Origin: an uncultured Lentibacter sp. | Lineage (GTDB): Bacteria > Pseudomonadota > Alphaproteobacteria > Rhodobacterales > Rhodobacteraceae | Direction of reading: 5' to 3' | NCBI GenBank assembly: GCA_947497495.1 | Contig: CANMGT010000001.1 | Span: forward strand, 62,001 to 126,000 | DNA length: 64,000 nt | Notes under the pieces: model-generated | What the model was told of the DNA's origin: nothing | Databases searched by the model: none | What the model saw: the letters and a program-made list of their open reading frames with translations, nothing else | Shown here: positions 34,571-43,496 of the stretch, one piece after another | Numbering within the stretch: the first letter of the stretch is position 1 | How the letters are laid out: each line of letters starts with the position of its first letter | Program-made: the position numbers and the translations under genes

Positions 34571-35950
34571 TTATGTCGCTGCCTTTTTCAGGGAAATGCT
34601 AAACTGCGTGCCTGTTTCGTCGCTCTTTTCAAGCGTCAAAGCGCCACCGTGGCCACGGATAAGCTCGGCCGATATCGCAAGGCCAAGCCCCGAGCCGCCC
34701 TTGCTTGTCGCGCCCTGAAACGCCGAGAACAAATGCTCGCGCGCCTTAAGCGGCAAGCCAGGGCCCGTGTCTGTCACAGTGATGACAGCCTTGCCCGCTT
34801 CATCGCGTGCGCGCACAGTCACGTCCCCCGCGCGGCCACTGGCCACAATCGCCTGACGGGCGTTGCGCACAAGGTTGGCGATGACACGGTAAAGCTGTTC
34901 GTTGTCCGCCATTAGCGTAAAGCCCTGCGGGATGTCCTCGACAAAATGCATCTCCGCGTCCGCACTGGCCAAACGCTCGGAGGCAAAGACATCGCCGACA
35001 ATTTCGCTGAGCTCGACACGCGTCAAACGCGGCGCAGGCTCTTCGGCCTTACCAAAGGCCAGCGTGTTTTCGCAAAGGTTCACAGCGCGGGTGATCGAGC
35101 CGACAAGCTTGGGGGCCATGCGCATCACCACAGGGTCTTCGCTCATCTCGATGCGGTCTGTAAACAGCTGCGCCGAGGTGAGGATGTTGCGCAGATCGTG
35201 GCTGATCTTGGCCACAGCCGAGCCAAGCTGCGCCAGCCGCTCCTTTTGCTTGAGCGCCGCCGTCAACTGGTTTTCAAGCGAAAGCAAAGCGTCCTCGGCC
35301 TCGCGCAACTCTGCCACAGTCGATGACGGCTTGATGATCGCGTTCGCGTCTTCGGGGTTCGCCGCATAGGCCTGAATATCGCCCACCACGCGTTTGATCG
35401 GGTGCACAAGCAACATCCGCACGGCGACAAACAGCAGAAAGGCCGTAAACACCGAGATAACCGCCGACATCAGCAAAATGCGCAACCCGTAGTCGATCAT
35501 CGCGTGCCGTAGCTTGCCCGTCTCCATGCTGACTTCCAGCAGCAATCCGGCTTCGCGCACGGGGTTGCCGATCACGCGGATCACCCTGTCTTCACTGTCA
35601 AACAGACGCGCGACTGCGTCGCGGATAAGTTCGAACGCAGACGCATCCCGCAAGTCGTAGGTCGCGTAAATCGGCTTTGGCATGGGCGAGGCCAGAATAA
35701 GCTGGCGCGCCTCGTTGCGCCGGAGAACGACGTTGAAAACCTCTGCGTTCCTGAGCAGCTCTTCCTCAAGGTCGGCATCGATCATGTCATCGGCCAAAAG
35801 CGCCAGTGAGGCGATCTGCCCGCGTTCAAGACGGCTCAACAAATAGTCTTCGCGAAACCGCGCGATCGAGGGCACAAAGATCAACACCTCGGCCAGCATC
35901 ACGAAGATGATGGTCAAGATCAGAAAGCGGCCTGAAAGTGTGTTGAGCAT
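34571..35950 (-). CDS. Membrane sensor histidine kinase
   Basis: This 459-residue kinase has an N-terminal membrane helix (ILTIIFVMLAEVLIFV) and a periplasmic sensor of about 130 residues. A second helix (LLMSAVISVFTAFLLFVAV) and a HAMP-like segment follow. The HisKA helix carries the phospho-acceptor in KISHDLRNILTSAQ. The ATPase domain has NLVRNARQAI, DTGPGLP and GSGLGLAIS. All key residues are present. No response regulator lies next to it, so its partner is elsewhere. It is the last gene of an operon with a flavin disulfide reductase and a TVP38 protein. Confidence 0.92.
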   Translation of the reverse strand: MLNTLSGRFLILTIIFVMLAEVLIFVPSIARFREDYLLSRLERGQIASLALLADDMIDADLEEELLRNAEVFNVVLRRNEARQLILASPMPKPIYATYDLRDASAFELIRDAVARLFDSEDRVIRVIGNPVREAGLLLEVSMETGKLRHAMIDYGLRILLMSAVISVFTAFLLFVAVRMLLVHPIKRVVGDIQAYAANPEDANAIIKPSSTVAELREAEDALLSLENQLTAALKQKERLAQLGSAVAKISHDLRNILTSAQLFTDRIEMSEDPVVMRMAPKLVGSITRAVNLCENTLAFGKAEEPAPRLTRVELSEIVGDVFASERLASADAEMHFVEDIPQGFTLMADNEQLYRVIANLVRNARQAIVASGRAGDVTVRARDEAGKAVITVTDTGPGLPLKAREHLFSAFQGATSKGGSGLGLAISAELIRGHGGALTLEKSDETGTQFSISLKKAAT

Positions 35951-35965
35951 CGCCCGCGTTACCCC

Positions 35966-37357
35966 TTATGGCAGCCAGCGCTGCACCGCGCCCACGACGC
36001 GTTTGACCATCTTACTCTCAAACAGACGCGGAGAGAAATAGGCTCCCGCAACGCGCTTGTTGATTTCGCCAATCGTCGGGTAAGGCGCCACCATAGCGGC
36101 GATCTGGCTCATCTTCATGTTGTTGGCCAGCGCCAGCGCCCATGTGTTGATAAGCTCGCCCGCCTGATAGCCGACAATCGACGCGCCCACAGGCCTGCCC
36201 TTGACGATCATCACCTTGATGAACCCCGTGGTTTGCCCTTCGGCAATCGCGCGGTCATTGCCAGAATAGTCAAAGCGCACCACTTCCAGCTTGTCGCCAT
36301 GCTGCTCGCGCGCCTGCGCCTCCGTGAGGCCAACCTGGCTCAGCTCCGGCGCGGTGTATGTCGCCCAGGGGATGTGGCTGTGGCTTGCCTTCGCAGGCAG
36401 GCCAAGCAAGGCAGAGCGGATGATAATCCCCGCGTGATAGCCCGCAACATGGGTGAATTGCAGCCCGCCTGCGACATCGCCAATCGCGTAAACCTTGCTG
36501 TTGGTCGTCTTCAGCGAGGCATTAACTCTGATGCCCAAGCGCGTGGTTTCAATGCCCGCAGCGTCAAGGTTGAGTTTGTCGATGTTGGCGCGGCGCCCCA
36601 CGGCTATCAGCAGATGCGTGCCTTTGAAGATGCGGCCATCTTTGGCCTCAACCTCGATAGCCCCCACCGTGCCGCGTATCTCCGCAGCCAAGGCGTCTTC
36701 CTCAATGGCAACACCCTCGCCGCGTAGGCTTTCCAGCAAAACCGCAGCTGTCTCAGGATCGTCCTTGCCGAGCGCCTTCATGCCCTCAATAACCGTCACC
36801 TCAGAGCCCAAACGCCGATGCGCCTGCGCCATTTCCATGCCGATCGGGCCGCCGCCGATGATCAGCAGGTGGTCAGGCCGCTCGCGCAGCTCAAAGATCG
36901 TCTCGTTTGTTTCGTAAGGCACGCCCTCAAGGCCGGGGATAGGCGGCACAAAGGGCGAAGAGCCTGTCGCGATCACTATGCGCCGCGCGGTGATCTCGTG
37001 CTCGCCCGCGACAACGGTGTTGGCGTCCTTGAACGAGCCGTAGGCCTTGATCACCCGCACGCCGAGGCCTTTAAAACGCTCAACGCTGTCGTGCGGTGCG
37101 ATAGTGTCGATGACAGCGCGCACGTGGTCTTTTGCGGCTGGGTAAGCCGCTTTCGGGGCTTTCCCCTTGGCATGCGCCACCTTGGCCTCAGACAGCAATG
37201 CCTTGGACGGCACGCAGCCATAGTTAAGGCAGTCGCCGCCCATCAGGTGACCTTCCAGCAAAGTCACGTCCGCGCCCATCTGCGAGGCCCCCGCAGCCAG
37301 CGACAAGCCGCCAGAGCCGCCGCCAATAATCAGCAGGTCTGTTTCGATCTTTTCCAT
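35966..37357 (-). CDS. Pyridine nucleotide-disulfide oxidoreductase (mercuric reductase/LPD-like)
   Basis: This 463-residue flavoprotein contains the FAD motif LIIGGGSGGLSLA and the redox-active disulfide in GGDCLNYGCVPSKAL. The NAD(P) motif is LIIGGGPIGMEMAQAH and the second FAD motif contains VYAIGDVAGG. The C-terminal dimer domain lacks the catalytic His-Glu pair expected of true dihydrolipoamide dehydrogenase and the cysteine pair of MerA. The real substrate is therefore open. It overlaps the TVP38 gene by one base; such fused or paired arrangements are common. Confidence 0.85.
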   Translation of the reverse strand: MEKIETDLLIIGGGSGGLSLAAGASQMGADVTLLEGHLMGGDCLNYGCVPSKALLSEAKVAHAKGKAPKAAYPAAKDHVRAVIDTIAPHDSVERFKGLGVRVIKAYGSFKDANTVVAGEHEITARRIVIATGSSPFVPPIPGLEGVPYETNETIFELRERPDHLLIIGGGPIGMEMAQAHRRLGSEVTVIEGMKALGKDDPETAAVLLESLRGEGVAIEEDALAAEIRGTVGAIEVEAKDGRIFKGTHLLIAVGRRANIDKLNLDAAGIETTRLGIRVNASLKTTNSKVYAIGDVAGGLQFTHVAGYHAGIIIRSALLGLPAKASHSHIPWATYTAPELSQVGLTEAQAREQHGDKLEVVRFDYSGNDRAIAEGQTTGFIKVMIVKGRPVGASIVGYQAGELINTWALALANNMKMSQIAAMVAPYPTIGEINKRVAGAYFSPRLFESKMVKRVVGAVQRWLP

Positions 37358-38097
37358 CAGAGACTCTTTCCGCCGCGCAGGGCTTTGAGGGCAATCGGCA
37401 ATGCGGCCAGCGCGCAGAGGCCGAGGATCGGCAGCAGTATCTGCGGCTCGAATATGATGCCAAGGTTGGGCGTTTCACCACGCTCGAACACTTCGCCGAG
37501 CCCCGCGCCGACAGAGGTGTAAACAACCCCACCGGGGATGATGCCCACAAAAGTGCTGATCACAAAACGGCGCAGCGGCACTTCAAGGAACGCCGGCAGC
37601 AAGTTGGCTACAAAGAACGGCACAGCCGGCACAAGGCGAATGAGAAACAGCATCGACCATTGGTTGTCGTTGATGCCTTCCTTGATGGCCTTGATCTTGC
37701 CGTCAGAGGCTTCAAGCTTGGCGCCAAGCCGCTCGCCAAGGCCCCAGCGCGCCGCAAGGAAAATAAGCGTCGCCCCGATGGTGGCGGCTGTGATGTTGAA
37801 AAGCGACCCCGGGAAAGTCGCGAAGAGAAAACCGCCCGTTAAAGTGGCTATCGTGGCTCCGGGCAGCGAGAATGCAACGATCACAACATATGCCGCCATA
37901 AAAACCAACACAGTGGCGAGGTAGTTGGCATCGCGAAACGCGATCAGCGCCTCGCGGTTGTCGCGCAGCGCGTCAAAGCTCAGGTAGTCTTTCAGGTAAA
38001 TCGCGCCCATCACGGCGGCCAAACCTATCAACAGCAGCGGCAGCAGCCTTGCCAGCGATGATTTGTCTTGGCTTGTTTCGTTGCTCATGTCTGTCAT
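37357..38097 (-). CDS. TVP38/TMEM64 (VTT domain) membrane protein
   Basis: This 246-residue integral membrane protein has the VTT/SNARE-associated domain core: FSLPGATIATLTGGFLF, an arginine-containing LIRLVPAVPFFVANLLPA, and GIIPGGVVYTSVGAGLGE. Eukaryotic relatives are lipid scramblases; bacterial ones have uncertain roles. I chose ATG 38097 (ATTAGGACG just before); ATG 38088 is equally possible. The frame remains open far upstream but overlaps the rpmH promoter region, so a longer protein is unlikely. First gene of the operon ending in the sensor kinase. Confidence 0.85.
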   Translation of the reverse strand: MTDMSNETSQDKSSLARLLPLLLIGLAAVMGAIYLKDYLSFDALRDNREALIAFRDANYLATVLVFMAAYVVIVAFSLPGATIATLTGGFLFATFPGSLFNITAATIGATLIFLAARWGLGERLGAKLEASDGKIKAIKEGINDNQWSMLFLIRLVPAVPFFVANLLPAFLEVPLRRFVISTFVGIIPGGVVYTSVGAGLGEVFERGETPNLGIIFEPQILLPILGLCALAALPIALKALRGGKSL

Positions 38098-38296
38098 CGT
38101 CCTAATCCGGCGAATTGCGTCTGGTTGCGTGGTGTTGCAGCCAAAATGCGCAGATAGCGCCAAAAACCCAACCCCGATCACAGGCGCTTGATCTGCGGCG
38201 CGCGTTTTTGTGAACCCAAAAGGCTGATTTGACAGAACTGTAACATTTGCCGCAAGCACATGGCTCAATTTGTTGCAGAAATCCGCGCCTTGAGGT

Positions 38297-38325
38297 TTGA
38301 CAGCCATTGCGCCTTCCCCTAAAGA
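38297..38325 (+). promoter_or_regulatory. Sigma-70-type promoter of rpmH-rnpA-yidD
   Basis: TTGACA (38297-38302), a 17-base spacer and TAAAGA (38320-38325) lie about 72 bases before the rpmH ATG. The leader contains a small hairpin (GTGCG/CGCAC around 38354-38368). Confidence 0.6.
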
Positions 38326-38397
38326 ACGGGCTTCAAGCATTCACGAGGCATCCGTGCGAGTCGCGCACGCCTACCTCACTATATCGGAGACGGAGCG

Positions 38398-38532
38398 ATG
38401 AAACGCACCTACCAACCAAGTAACCTCGTTCGCAAGCGGCGCCACGGCTTTCGCGCGCGTATGGCCACCAAAGCTGGCCGCAAGATCCTGAACGCGCGTC
38501 GCGCACACGGTCGCAAGTCACTTAGCGCATAA
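38398..38532 (+). CDS. rpmH: 50S ribosomal protein L34
   Basis: The 44-residue product reads [20 protein letters not shown] at its start and ends GRKSLSA, the standard L34 sequence with its run of arginines and lysines. CGGAGCG directly precedes the ATG. L34 is part of the large ribosomal subunit. It heads the conserved rpmH-rnpA-yidD block. Confidence 0.98.
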   Translation: MKRTYQPSNLVRKRRHGFRARMATKAGRKILNARRAHGRKSLSA

Positions 38533-38646
38533 GTTTGCGGCTGCGCTTTCGGCGCGGCCAAAGCTTAAACGTTTCGCAAGCCGCCCCGGCCATGGCTCGG
38601 GCGGTTTTCGCTTGTTCTGCGCTCACAATAGCGCGAAGACGGGTTT

Positions 38647-38994
38647 ATGACAGCCAAGCTCACCATCCTCAAAAAGCGCGCCGAGTTTTTGGCAGCAGCA
38701 CGGGCGCAGCATCGCGGCACCAAGGGGCTAATGCTTCAGGGCCGCGCGCGCGGGGATGGGGATGATGAGGGGCTGCGGGTTGGCTTCACCTGCTCAAAGA
38801 AAGTCGGCAACGCCGTGGCCCGCAACCGCGCAAAACGCCGCCTGCGGGAAGTGGCGCGGGCCGTGCTGCCATCCCATGGCCGCGCGGGTTGGGACTACGT
38901 CTTGATCGGCCGGCATGAAACAACGGCAAACCGCGACTTTGAAGATCTGAAAGGCGACCTTATCTATGCCCTGAAAAAGGTGCACGAGATATGA
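38647..38994 (+). CDS. rnpA: Ribonuclease P protein component
   Basis: This 115-residue basic protein supports the RNase P RNA in tRNA 5' maturation. The family RNR motif is present in KKVGNAVARNRAKRRLRE, with the upstream LKKRAEF segment for the substrate cleft. Its stop overlaps the yidD start by four bases. The 114-base gap after rpmH has a G+C-rich inverted repeat-like stretch. Confidence 0.95.
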   Translation: MTAKLTILKKRAEFLAAARAQHRGTKGLMLQGRARGDGDDEGLRVGFTCSKKVGNAVARNRAKRRLREVARAVLPSHGRAGWDYVLIGRHETTANRDFEDLKGDLIYALKKVHEI

Positions 38995-39224
38995 CTCCAA
39001 AGATGACACCCCTCGCCTATATCCTGTCTCTGCCGGTGCGCGGCTACCGACTGGTGTTCAGCCCTTGGGTCGGCCATTCGTGCCGGTTTGATCCGACATG
39101 CTCGGCCTACTCGCTTGAAGCCTACCGCAAACACGGCGGCATCAAAGGCACCTACCTTACCCTGCGCCGCATCGCGCGTTGCCACCCTTGGGGCGGCAGC
39201 GGCGTGGACGACGTTCCGGACTGA
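38991..39224 (+). CDS. yidD: Membrane protein insertion efficiency factor YidD
   Basis: This 77-residue protein has the DUF37/YidD signature: RLVFSPWVGHSCRFDPTCS, YSLEAYRKHG and RCHPWGGSGVDDVP, with three conserved cysteines. YidD assists YidC in membrane protein insertion. In many genomes yidC follows directly; here yidC is about 6 kb downstream (45209). Confidence 0.95.
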   Translation: MTPKMTPLAYILSLPVRGYRLVFSPWVGHSCRFDPTCSAYSLEAYRKHGGIKGTYLTLRRIARCHPWGGSGVDDVPD

Positions 39225-39230
39225 GAAAGG

Positions 39231-39336
39231 CCCGACAGGAAAAATAATTCTCCCTGTCAGGGATTGCGCCTTGGCTTCGCCAAGTCGCTCCGCCGGGTGG
39301 CGCTGTGTCAGCGCTGCTGACACAGCGCCACCCGGC
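39231..39336. repeat. Three successive inverted repeats between convergent genes
   Basis: Three hairpins follow yidD. At 39231-39262, CCCGACAGG pairs with CCTGTCAGGG (one bulge) around an A+T-rich loop. At 39270-39284, CTTGGC pairs with GCCAAG around TTC. At 39292-39336, a perfect 21-bp stem has a GCT loop. The first is a good terminator candidate for the rpmH operon. The last is a long exact palindrome like the one at 12263-12303. Confidence 0.6.
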
Positions 39337-39429
39337 TAGGCCCAACTGCGGAGATTGTATCTTTGATGCAATTGACGTGGGCGGGAGACCATACCAAACT
39401 TGGTGTCCGCGCTAATATCCAGAGCAACC

Positions 39430-39960
39430 CTAGAGTTTTTCAAAGTTGATTGTAACTGTCCCAAGCCTAATGCCTAAGCGTTTGACGTACGCGATATTGA
39501 GCAAGCGCTTATCTCCCATCAACCACATCCAGTCATCAAAACTCACCCGTATAGTCCCGCCCTTGTCAGGTTGCGGCAGATCGATCGTGTAGGCCCAGTT
39601 AAACCGGTCACCGTCTTCCCGCCCCTTCGCCTCTCCGATCACGCCGTTCGCCGAACCCCGCCAACTGCCTTCGCCCATCTTTAACAACCGCCAGACACGC
39701 TGTTCCGTGGCGCCGCTCGCATAGGTGAAATCTTCGGTCAGCGTCAGAATGCGGCCGTCCCACCCCCCCTTGATCTTGACGTTAAAGCGTTGGCGGATGT
39801 TGCCAAAACGGTCCTGAAACTGGCCATAGGCCACAAGTTCGCCGTCAAAGAACTGTTCCAAGTCCAGCTCGCGGTCAGACAGCGGTGGCCGCTCAAACGA
39901 CGGGGCCCCTGAGCAGGCGGCAAGCAGGAAAAGTGAAGCGGCAAGAATGAATGGTTTCAT
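39430..39960 (-). CDS. DUF3833 lipoprotein
   Basis: This 176-residue lipoprotein has a signal peptide with lipobox LLAACSG (cysteine 16), so it is probably anchored to the outer or inner membrane. The DUF3833 domain shows VAYGQFQDRFGNIRQRF, LTLTEDFTYASG and VSFDDWMWLMGD. It is a paralogue of the RpoE-cluster protein at 33555-34115. No RpoE-type promoter was seen in front of it. Function unknown. Confidence 0.85.
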   Translation of the reverse strand: MKPFILAASLFLLAACSGAPSFERPPLSDRELDLEQFFDGELVAYGQFQDRFGNIRQRFNVKIKGGWDGRILTLTEDFTYASGATEQRVWRLLKMGEGSWRGSANGVIGEAKGREDGDRFNWAYTIDLPQPDKGGTIRVSFDDWMWLMGDKRLLNIAYVKRLGIRLGTVTINFEKL

Positions 39961-40018
39961 ATCTCGCTTACGGCCGGGCTTCCTAAAAGGATGAATCTTT
40001 CCGCCAAAAGCGTCGCCT

Positions 40019-40048
40019 TGAGAAAAGTCCTGTCGCAGTGAGAAAAGT
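40019..40048 (+). promoter_or_regulatory. Direct repeat, putative activator site upstream of the Rieske oxygenase gene
   Basis: TGAGAAAAGT occurs at 40019-40028 and again at 40039-40048, exactly 20 bases apart, about two helical turns. The pair lies 51-80 bases before the ATG at 40099, a usual position for a dimeric activator. Confidence 0.5.
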
Positions 40049-40098
40049 GAAGCGCTGATTCTGCCCTAACCTTTCAGTCACTCAATGGAGGTCTAATC

Positions 40099-41247
40099 AT
40101 GAGCACTGATCTGTCCGGCGTCATGCGCCCTGTCGCTACAGCCAACGGCTTGCCAAACGAACATTACGTCGACGCACGCGTGTTTCAGGAAGAGCGTGAC
40201 GCAGTGCTTTACAACAACTGGTCGGGCGTCGCCGTGACAGCTGATGTGCCCGAAAACGGCGACGCAAAGCCGCTTGAGTTCCTCGGCATGCCACTCCTCC
40301 TGATCCGCGACAAAGATGGCCAGGTGCGCGTCTTTCAAAATACCTGCCGTCACCGTGGCATGATCCTTGTCAGCGAGGCCAAGAAGATCGAAGGCGCAAT
40401 CCGCTGCCCCTACCACTCTTGGTGCTATTCCACCAAAGGCGAGCTTGTCGCGACGCCTCACGTGGGCGGCCCGGGCATGAACACCCACAAGGACATGCCC
40501 AAAAGCGAGTTGGGCCTCTATGAAGTGCCAAGCTACATCTGGCTCGGGGTTGTCTACGTCAACGCCTCCGGCACCGCCGAGCCGTTCGAGGTTGTCCACG
40601 CGGAGCTGCTGGAACGCTGGAGCGAATTTGATGTGCCGCTCTACCACGGCGGCGAAGACAGCCGCTTTGAACTTGACGTCAACACCAACTGGAAGCTCGC
40701 CGTCGAAAACTACTGCGAGAGCTATCACCTGCCGTGGGTGCACCCCGGCCTCAACAGCTATTCGCGCCTCGAGGACCACTACAACATCGAGGAATATGGC
40801 CGCTACTCGGGCCAAGGCACGCTGGTTTACCGCCAGCTGACCGGCCAGGAAGGCGAGACATTCCCAGACTTCCCCGACCTTTCGGACAAGTGGGACACAG
40901 GCGGAGAATACATTACCGTCTTCCCGAACGTGCTCTTGGGCGTGCAACGCGACCACGCCTTTGCGATCATCCTTGAGCCGAAGTCTGTCGACAAAACAGT
41001 CGAGCACGTGCACCTGTTTTATGCAGAACCCAAGGTTGACGAAGCCCTGCGCGCCAAGAACGCCACACAGTGGAAAACCGTGTTCATCGAAGACATCTTT
41101 GTGGTCGAAGGCATGCAAAAGGGCCGGCACGGGCGCGGCTTTGACGGCGGGCGTTTCTCGCCAGCGATGGACGGGCCGACACATGTCTTTCACGACTGGG
41201 TCGCAAACCAAGTCACCTCGCACCGCCAGAAGATCGCGGCGGAGTGA
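40099..41247 (+). CDS. Rieske non-heme iron oxygenase, alpha subunit (GbcA/CntA-like)
   Basis: This 382-residue oxygenase has a Rieske [2Fe-2S] site (NTCRHRG and CPYHSW) followed by the mononuclear iron site in ENYCESYHLPWVHPGL. The sequence type resembles quaternary-ammonium oxygenases such as glycine betaine (GbcA), carnitine (CntA) and choline monooxygenases, but the substrate is not fixed by these motifs. No reductase gene is adjacent, so electrons must come from elsewhere. GGAGGTC precedes the ATG. It overlaps a 69-residue protein gene by four bases. Confidence 0.9.
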   Translation: MSTDLSGVMRPVATANGLPNEHYVDARVFQEERDAVLYNNWSGVAVTADVPENGDAKPLEFLGMPLLLIRDKDGQVRVFQNTCRHRGMILVSEAKKIEGAIRCPYHSWCYSTKGELVATPHVGGPGMNTHKDMPKSELGLYEVPSYIWLGVVYVNASGTAEPFEVVHAELLERWSEFDVPLYHGGEDSRFELDVNTNWKLAVENYCESYHLPWVHPGLNSYSRLEDHYNIEEYGRYSGQGTLVYRQLTGQEGETFPDFPDLSDKWDTGGEYITVFPNVLLGVQRDHAFAIILEPKSVDKTVEHVHLFYAEPKVDEALRAKNATQWKTVFIEDIFVVEGMQKGRHGRGFDGGRFSPAMDGPTHVFHDWVANQVTSHRQKIAAE

Positions 41248-41453
41248 GTGCGCTTGACGCGCGGCTGCTTGCGGCTCACGCCGAAGACGACACAGCCGCG
41301 CTAATCACGCTCTATACCGAGGCAGGCGAGCAAGCCCCTGAAGAGGTGGCTCGCGCCTTCTACCTCACCCACGCCTTCATCTACGCGCTGGAAGCAGGCG
41401 ACGCGCGCGCAGGCACGCTGCATGCAAACCTTAAAGACATGGGCCGCGTTTAA
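41244..41453 (+). CDS. 69-residue hypothetical protein coupled to the Rieske oxygenase
   Basis: A GTG start overlaps the oxygenase stop (GTGA). The product is acidic and probably all-helical (LLAAHAEDDTAALITLY, EEVARAFYLTHAFIYALEAG), resembling a tetratricopeptide-like pair of helices. I know no named family. Coupling to the oxygenase suggests an accessory or assembly role, which is inference. Confidence 0.65.
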   Translation: MSALDARLLAAHAEDDTAALITLYTEAGEQAPEEVARAFYLTHAFIYALEAGDARAGTLHANLKDMGRV

Positions 41454-41463
41454 CCCGAGCTGC

Positions 41464-42438
41464 TTAGCCCATAGGCCCCGGCTCCCGGGTGTCTGCGAGC
41501 AGCACAAGATTGCCCCTGTCTCCACGCGCGCGACCAGGGATAGCGTCGCGATCCATCTCGCCTCGAATGGTGTGATAAACATCTTCAAAAAAACGGCTGT
41601 CATAGAAATACCAGACATGCGAGGCGTTCGGCAGCCCCGCAAAACTGCCCGCTTTAGCGCGGTAGTAATTGCCGCAGTTCACATCAACAGCCTTGCTCGG
41701 CGCATCACCGGGCATGCCCACGCGCCCGGCCCTCGGCGACACGCCCACACGCTTGATATTGCTAAGGGAAAGCGCCTCGTCATAAGGGTTGAAGTAGTTT
41801 GTCAGCCGCACACAATGCCGGAACAACGACGACGACTTGCTGCTCGCCGCTGCCATCCCGCTTGAGGAGACATCCCCAGACATTACCATCAGCTGGCTCA
41901 CCGACCAGCTATGCGCCGCTACGCCGGGCCTGTCGTCGGCGTCGTCGAACGCCTCGCGCAACACGTAAGCGCCCATCGAATGCGCCAGAACATGCAGGTT
42001 GATGTGGCAATCTGGCCGCTGCAGGGCTGCAAAACTCTGGATGCCTTCCGTCACAAGACGAAACGCGGTTTGTTTGGCGTCCACGCGGTCCTCCAGATAG
42101 TTCAGCGCCTTGTCGTCACTCGGCCAGTCAAAGCTGATAACAATGCCTTCAAAGCCGAGCGCATCAAGCTCGGTGCGTATCTTTCGCTGCCGCTCTAGCA
42201 TCACCTCCATCGGCGTGTTGAACCCATGAATGTAAATCAGAATATCACCCACTGGTCCGTCATCTTGCGGGCCATGGCGCGCCTCGTTGATCACCTCGTT
42301 CACCCAAGAGGTCTTGGTAATCTTGTGGCTGGGGGCCGGTTTGCCCGCGTTGTCCGGCACTTTGAGGAAGTGTGAAGCGCCGGGTTCCGGCTCAAAACCA
42401 TCCCCGCTGCGGCGGCGTACTGTGAAAACATAGTCCAT
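41464..42438 (-). CDS. Alpha/beta hydrolase, DUF900 family
   Basis: This 324-residue serine hydrolase has a DUF900-type start: [16 protein letters not shown], then [15 protein letters not shown]. The nucleophile elbow is [11 protein letters not shown]. Later DDRPG and MSGDVS segments could supply the acid, and a histidine near the C-terminus (ASHVWYF) the base. There is no clear signal peptide, so a cytoplasmic esterase or lipase is likely. It converges on the small protein gene with a 10-base gap. Confidence 0.82.
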   Translation of the reverse strand: MDYVFTVRRRSGDGFEPEPGASHFLKVPDNAGKPAPSHKITKTSWVNEVINEARHGPQDDGPVGDILIYIHGFNTPMEVMLERQRKIRTELDALGFEGIVISFDWPSDDKALNYLEDRVDAKQTAFRLVTEGIQSFAALQRPDCHINLHVLAHSMGAYVLREAFDDADDRPGVAAHSWSVSQLMVMSGDVSSSGMAAASSKSSSLFRHCVRLTNYFNPYDEALSLSNIKRVGVSPRAGRVGMPGDAPSKAVDVNCGNYYRAKAGSFAGLPNASHVWYFYDSRFFEDVYHTIRGEMDRDAIPGRARGDRGNLVLLADTREPGPMG

Positions 42439-42559
42439 TGGCAGCCCTCCTTCTTGGCTGCCTCCAGCCTGCCAGATGCCGCCAATTGCGCATAGTCAGG
42501 TATATCTTACCTGTGATTGGGCAAAATCAGCCCTTCTCAGGGGCGTTCAGCCGTGCGAT

Positions 42560-43438
42560 ATGCACGCCATGCTAGACAAACCCGACGACATTCACCCGCT
42601 GTTTTACGGCGCGCCCAAAACCACCGAGTTCAAGAAGCTCCGCAAGCGTATTGTGCAAAATACCCGCGAAGCGATCGAGCAATACGGCATGGTCGAAGAG
42701 GGCGCGAAGTGGCTTGTGTGCCTGTCGGGCGGCAAAGACAGCTACACGCTGCTTGCCGTCTTGCACGAGCTGCAATGGCGTGGGCTTTTGCCTGTCGAAC
42801 TTGTCGCCTGCAACCTTGATCAGGGCCAGCCGGGTTTTCCCGCGACGGTACTGCCGAAGTTTCTGGAAGACATGCAGGTGCCGCACCGGATCGAGTATCA
42901 GGACACCTACTCCATCGTGATGGACAAAGTTCCCGAGGGGCGCACCTTTTGCGCGCTCTGCTCGCGGCTGCGCCGTGGCAACCTGTACCGCATTGCGCGC
43001 GAGGAAGGCTGCACCGCCGTCGTGCTTGGCCACCACCGCGACGATATCCTTGAAACATTCTTCATGAACCTGTTTCACGGCGGGCGTTTGGCAACGATGC
43101 CACCCAAACTTGTCAACGAAGAGGGCGACTTGTTCCTCTATCGCCCGCTGGCGCATGTCGCCGAGGAAGACTGCGAAAAATTCTCCCGCGCGATGAACTA
43201 TCCGATCATCCCTTGTGATCTCTGCGGCAGTCAGGACGGGCTGCAACGCCAGCAAGTCAAAGGGATTCTTGATGGTTGGGAAAAGAACAGCCCCGGGCGG
43301 CGACAAGTTATGTTCAAAGCTCTGATGAACACGCGCCCGAGCCATTTGCTTGATCCAAATATCTTTGATTTTCAAAATCTTACGCTATCAACCAACGAAA
43401 TTGACGCAGAAAGTGATGCTCCGCCGCGTCTGCGTTAA
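42560..43438 (+). CDS. ttcA: tRNA 2-thiocytidine biosynthesis protein TtcA
   Basis: TtcA thiolates cytidine 32 of certain tRNAs and uses a [4Fe-4S] cluster. The 292-residue protein has the PP-loop [13 protein letters not shown] and two cysteine pairs, FCALCSRL and PCDLCGS, which hold the cluster. [20 protein letters not shown] is the family segment after the ATP site. ATG 42560 (MHAML) and ATG 42569 are both plausible starts. Confidence 0.95.
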   Translation: MHAMLDKPDDIHPLFYGAPKTTEFKKLRKRIVQNTREAIEQYGMVEEGAKWLVCLSGGKDSYTLLAVLHELQWRGLLPVELVACNLDQGQPGFPATVLPKFLEDMQVPHRIEYQDTYSIVMDKVPEGRTFCALCSRLRRGNLYRIAREEGCTAVVLGHHRDDILETFFMNLFHGGRLATMPPKLVNEEGDLFLYRPLAHVAEEDCEKFSRAMNYPIIPCDLCGSQDGLQRQQVKGILDGWEKNSPGRRQVMFKALMNTRPSHLLDPNIFDFQNLTLSTNEIDAESDAPPRLR

Positions 43439-43496
43439 TCACCTGTAGAGACTCACGCGCTAGCCTCCCGTAACGGCAATTTCAGGGGCGCTACAC

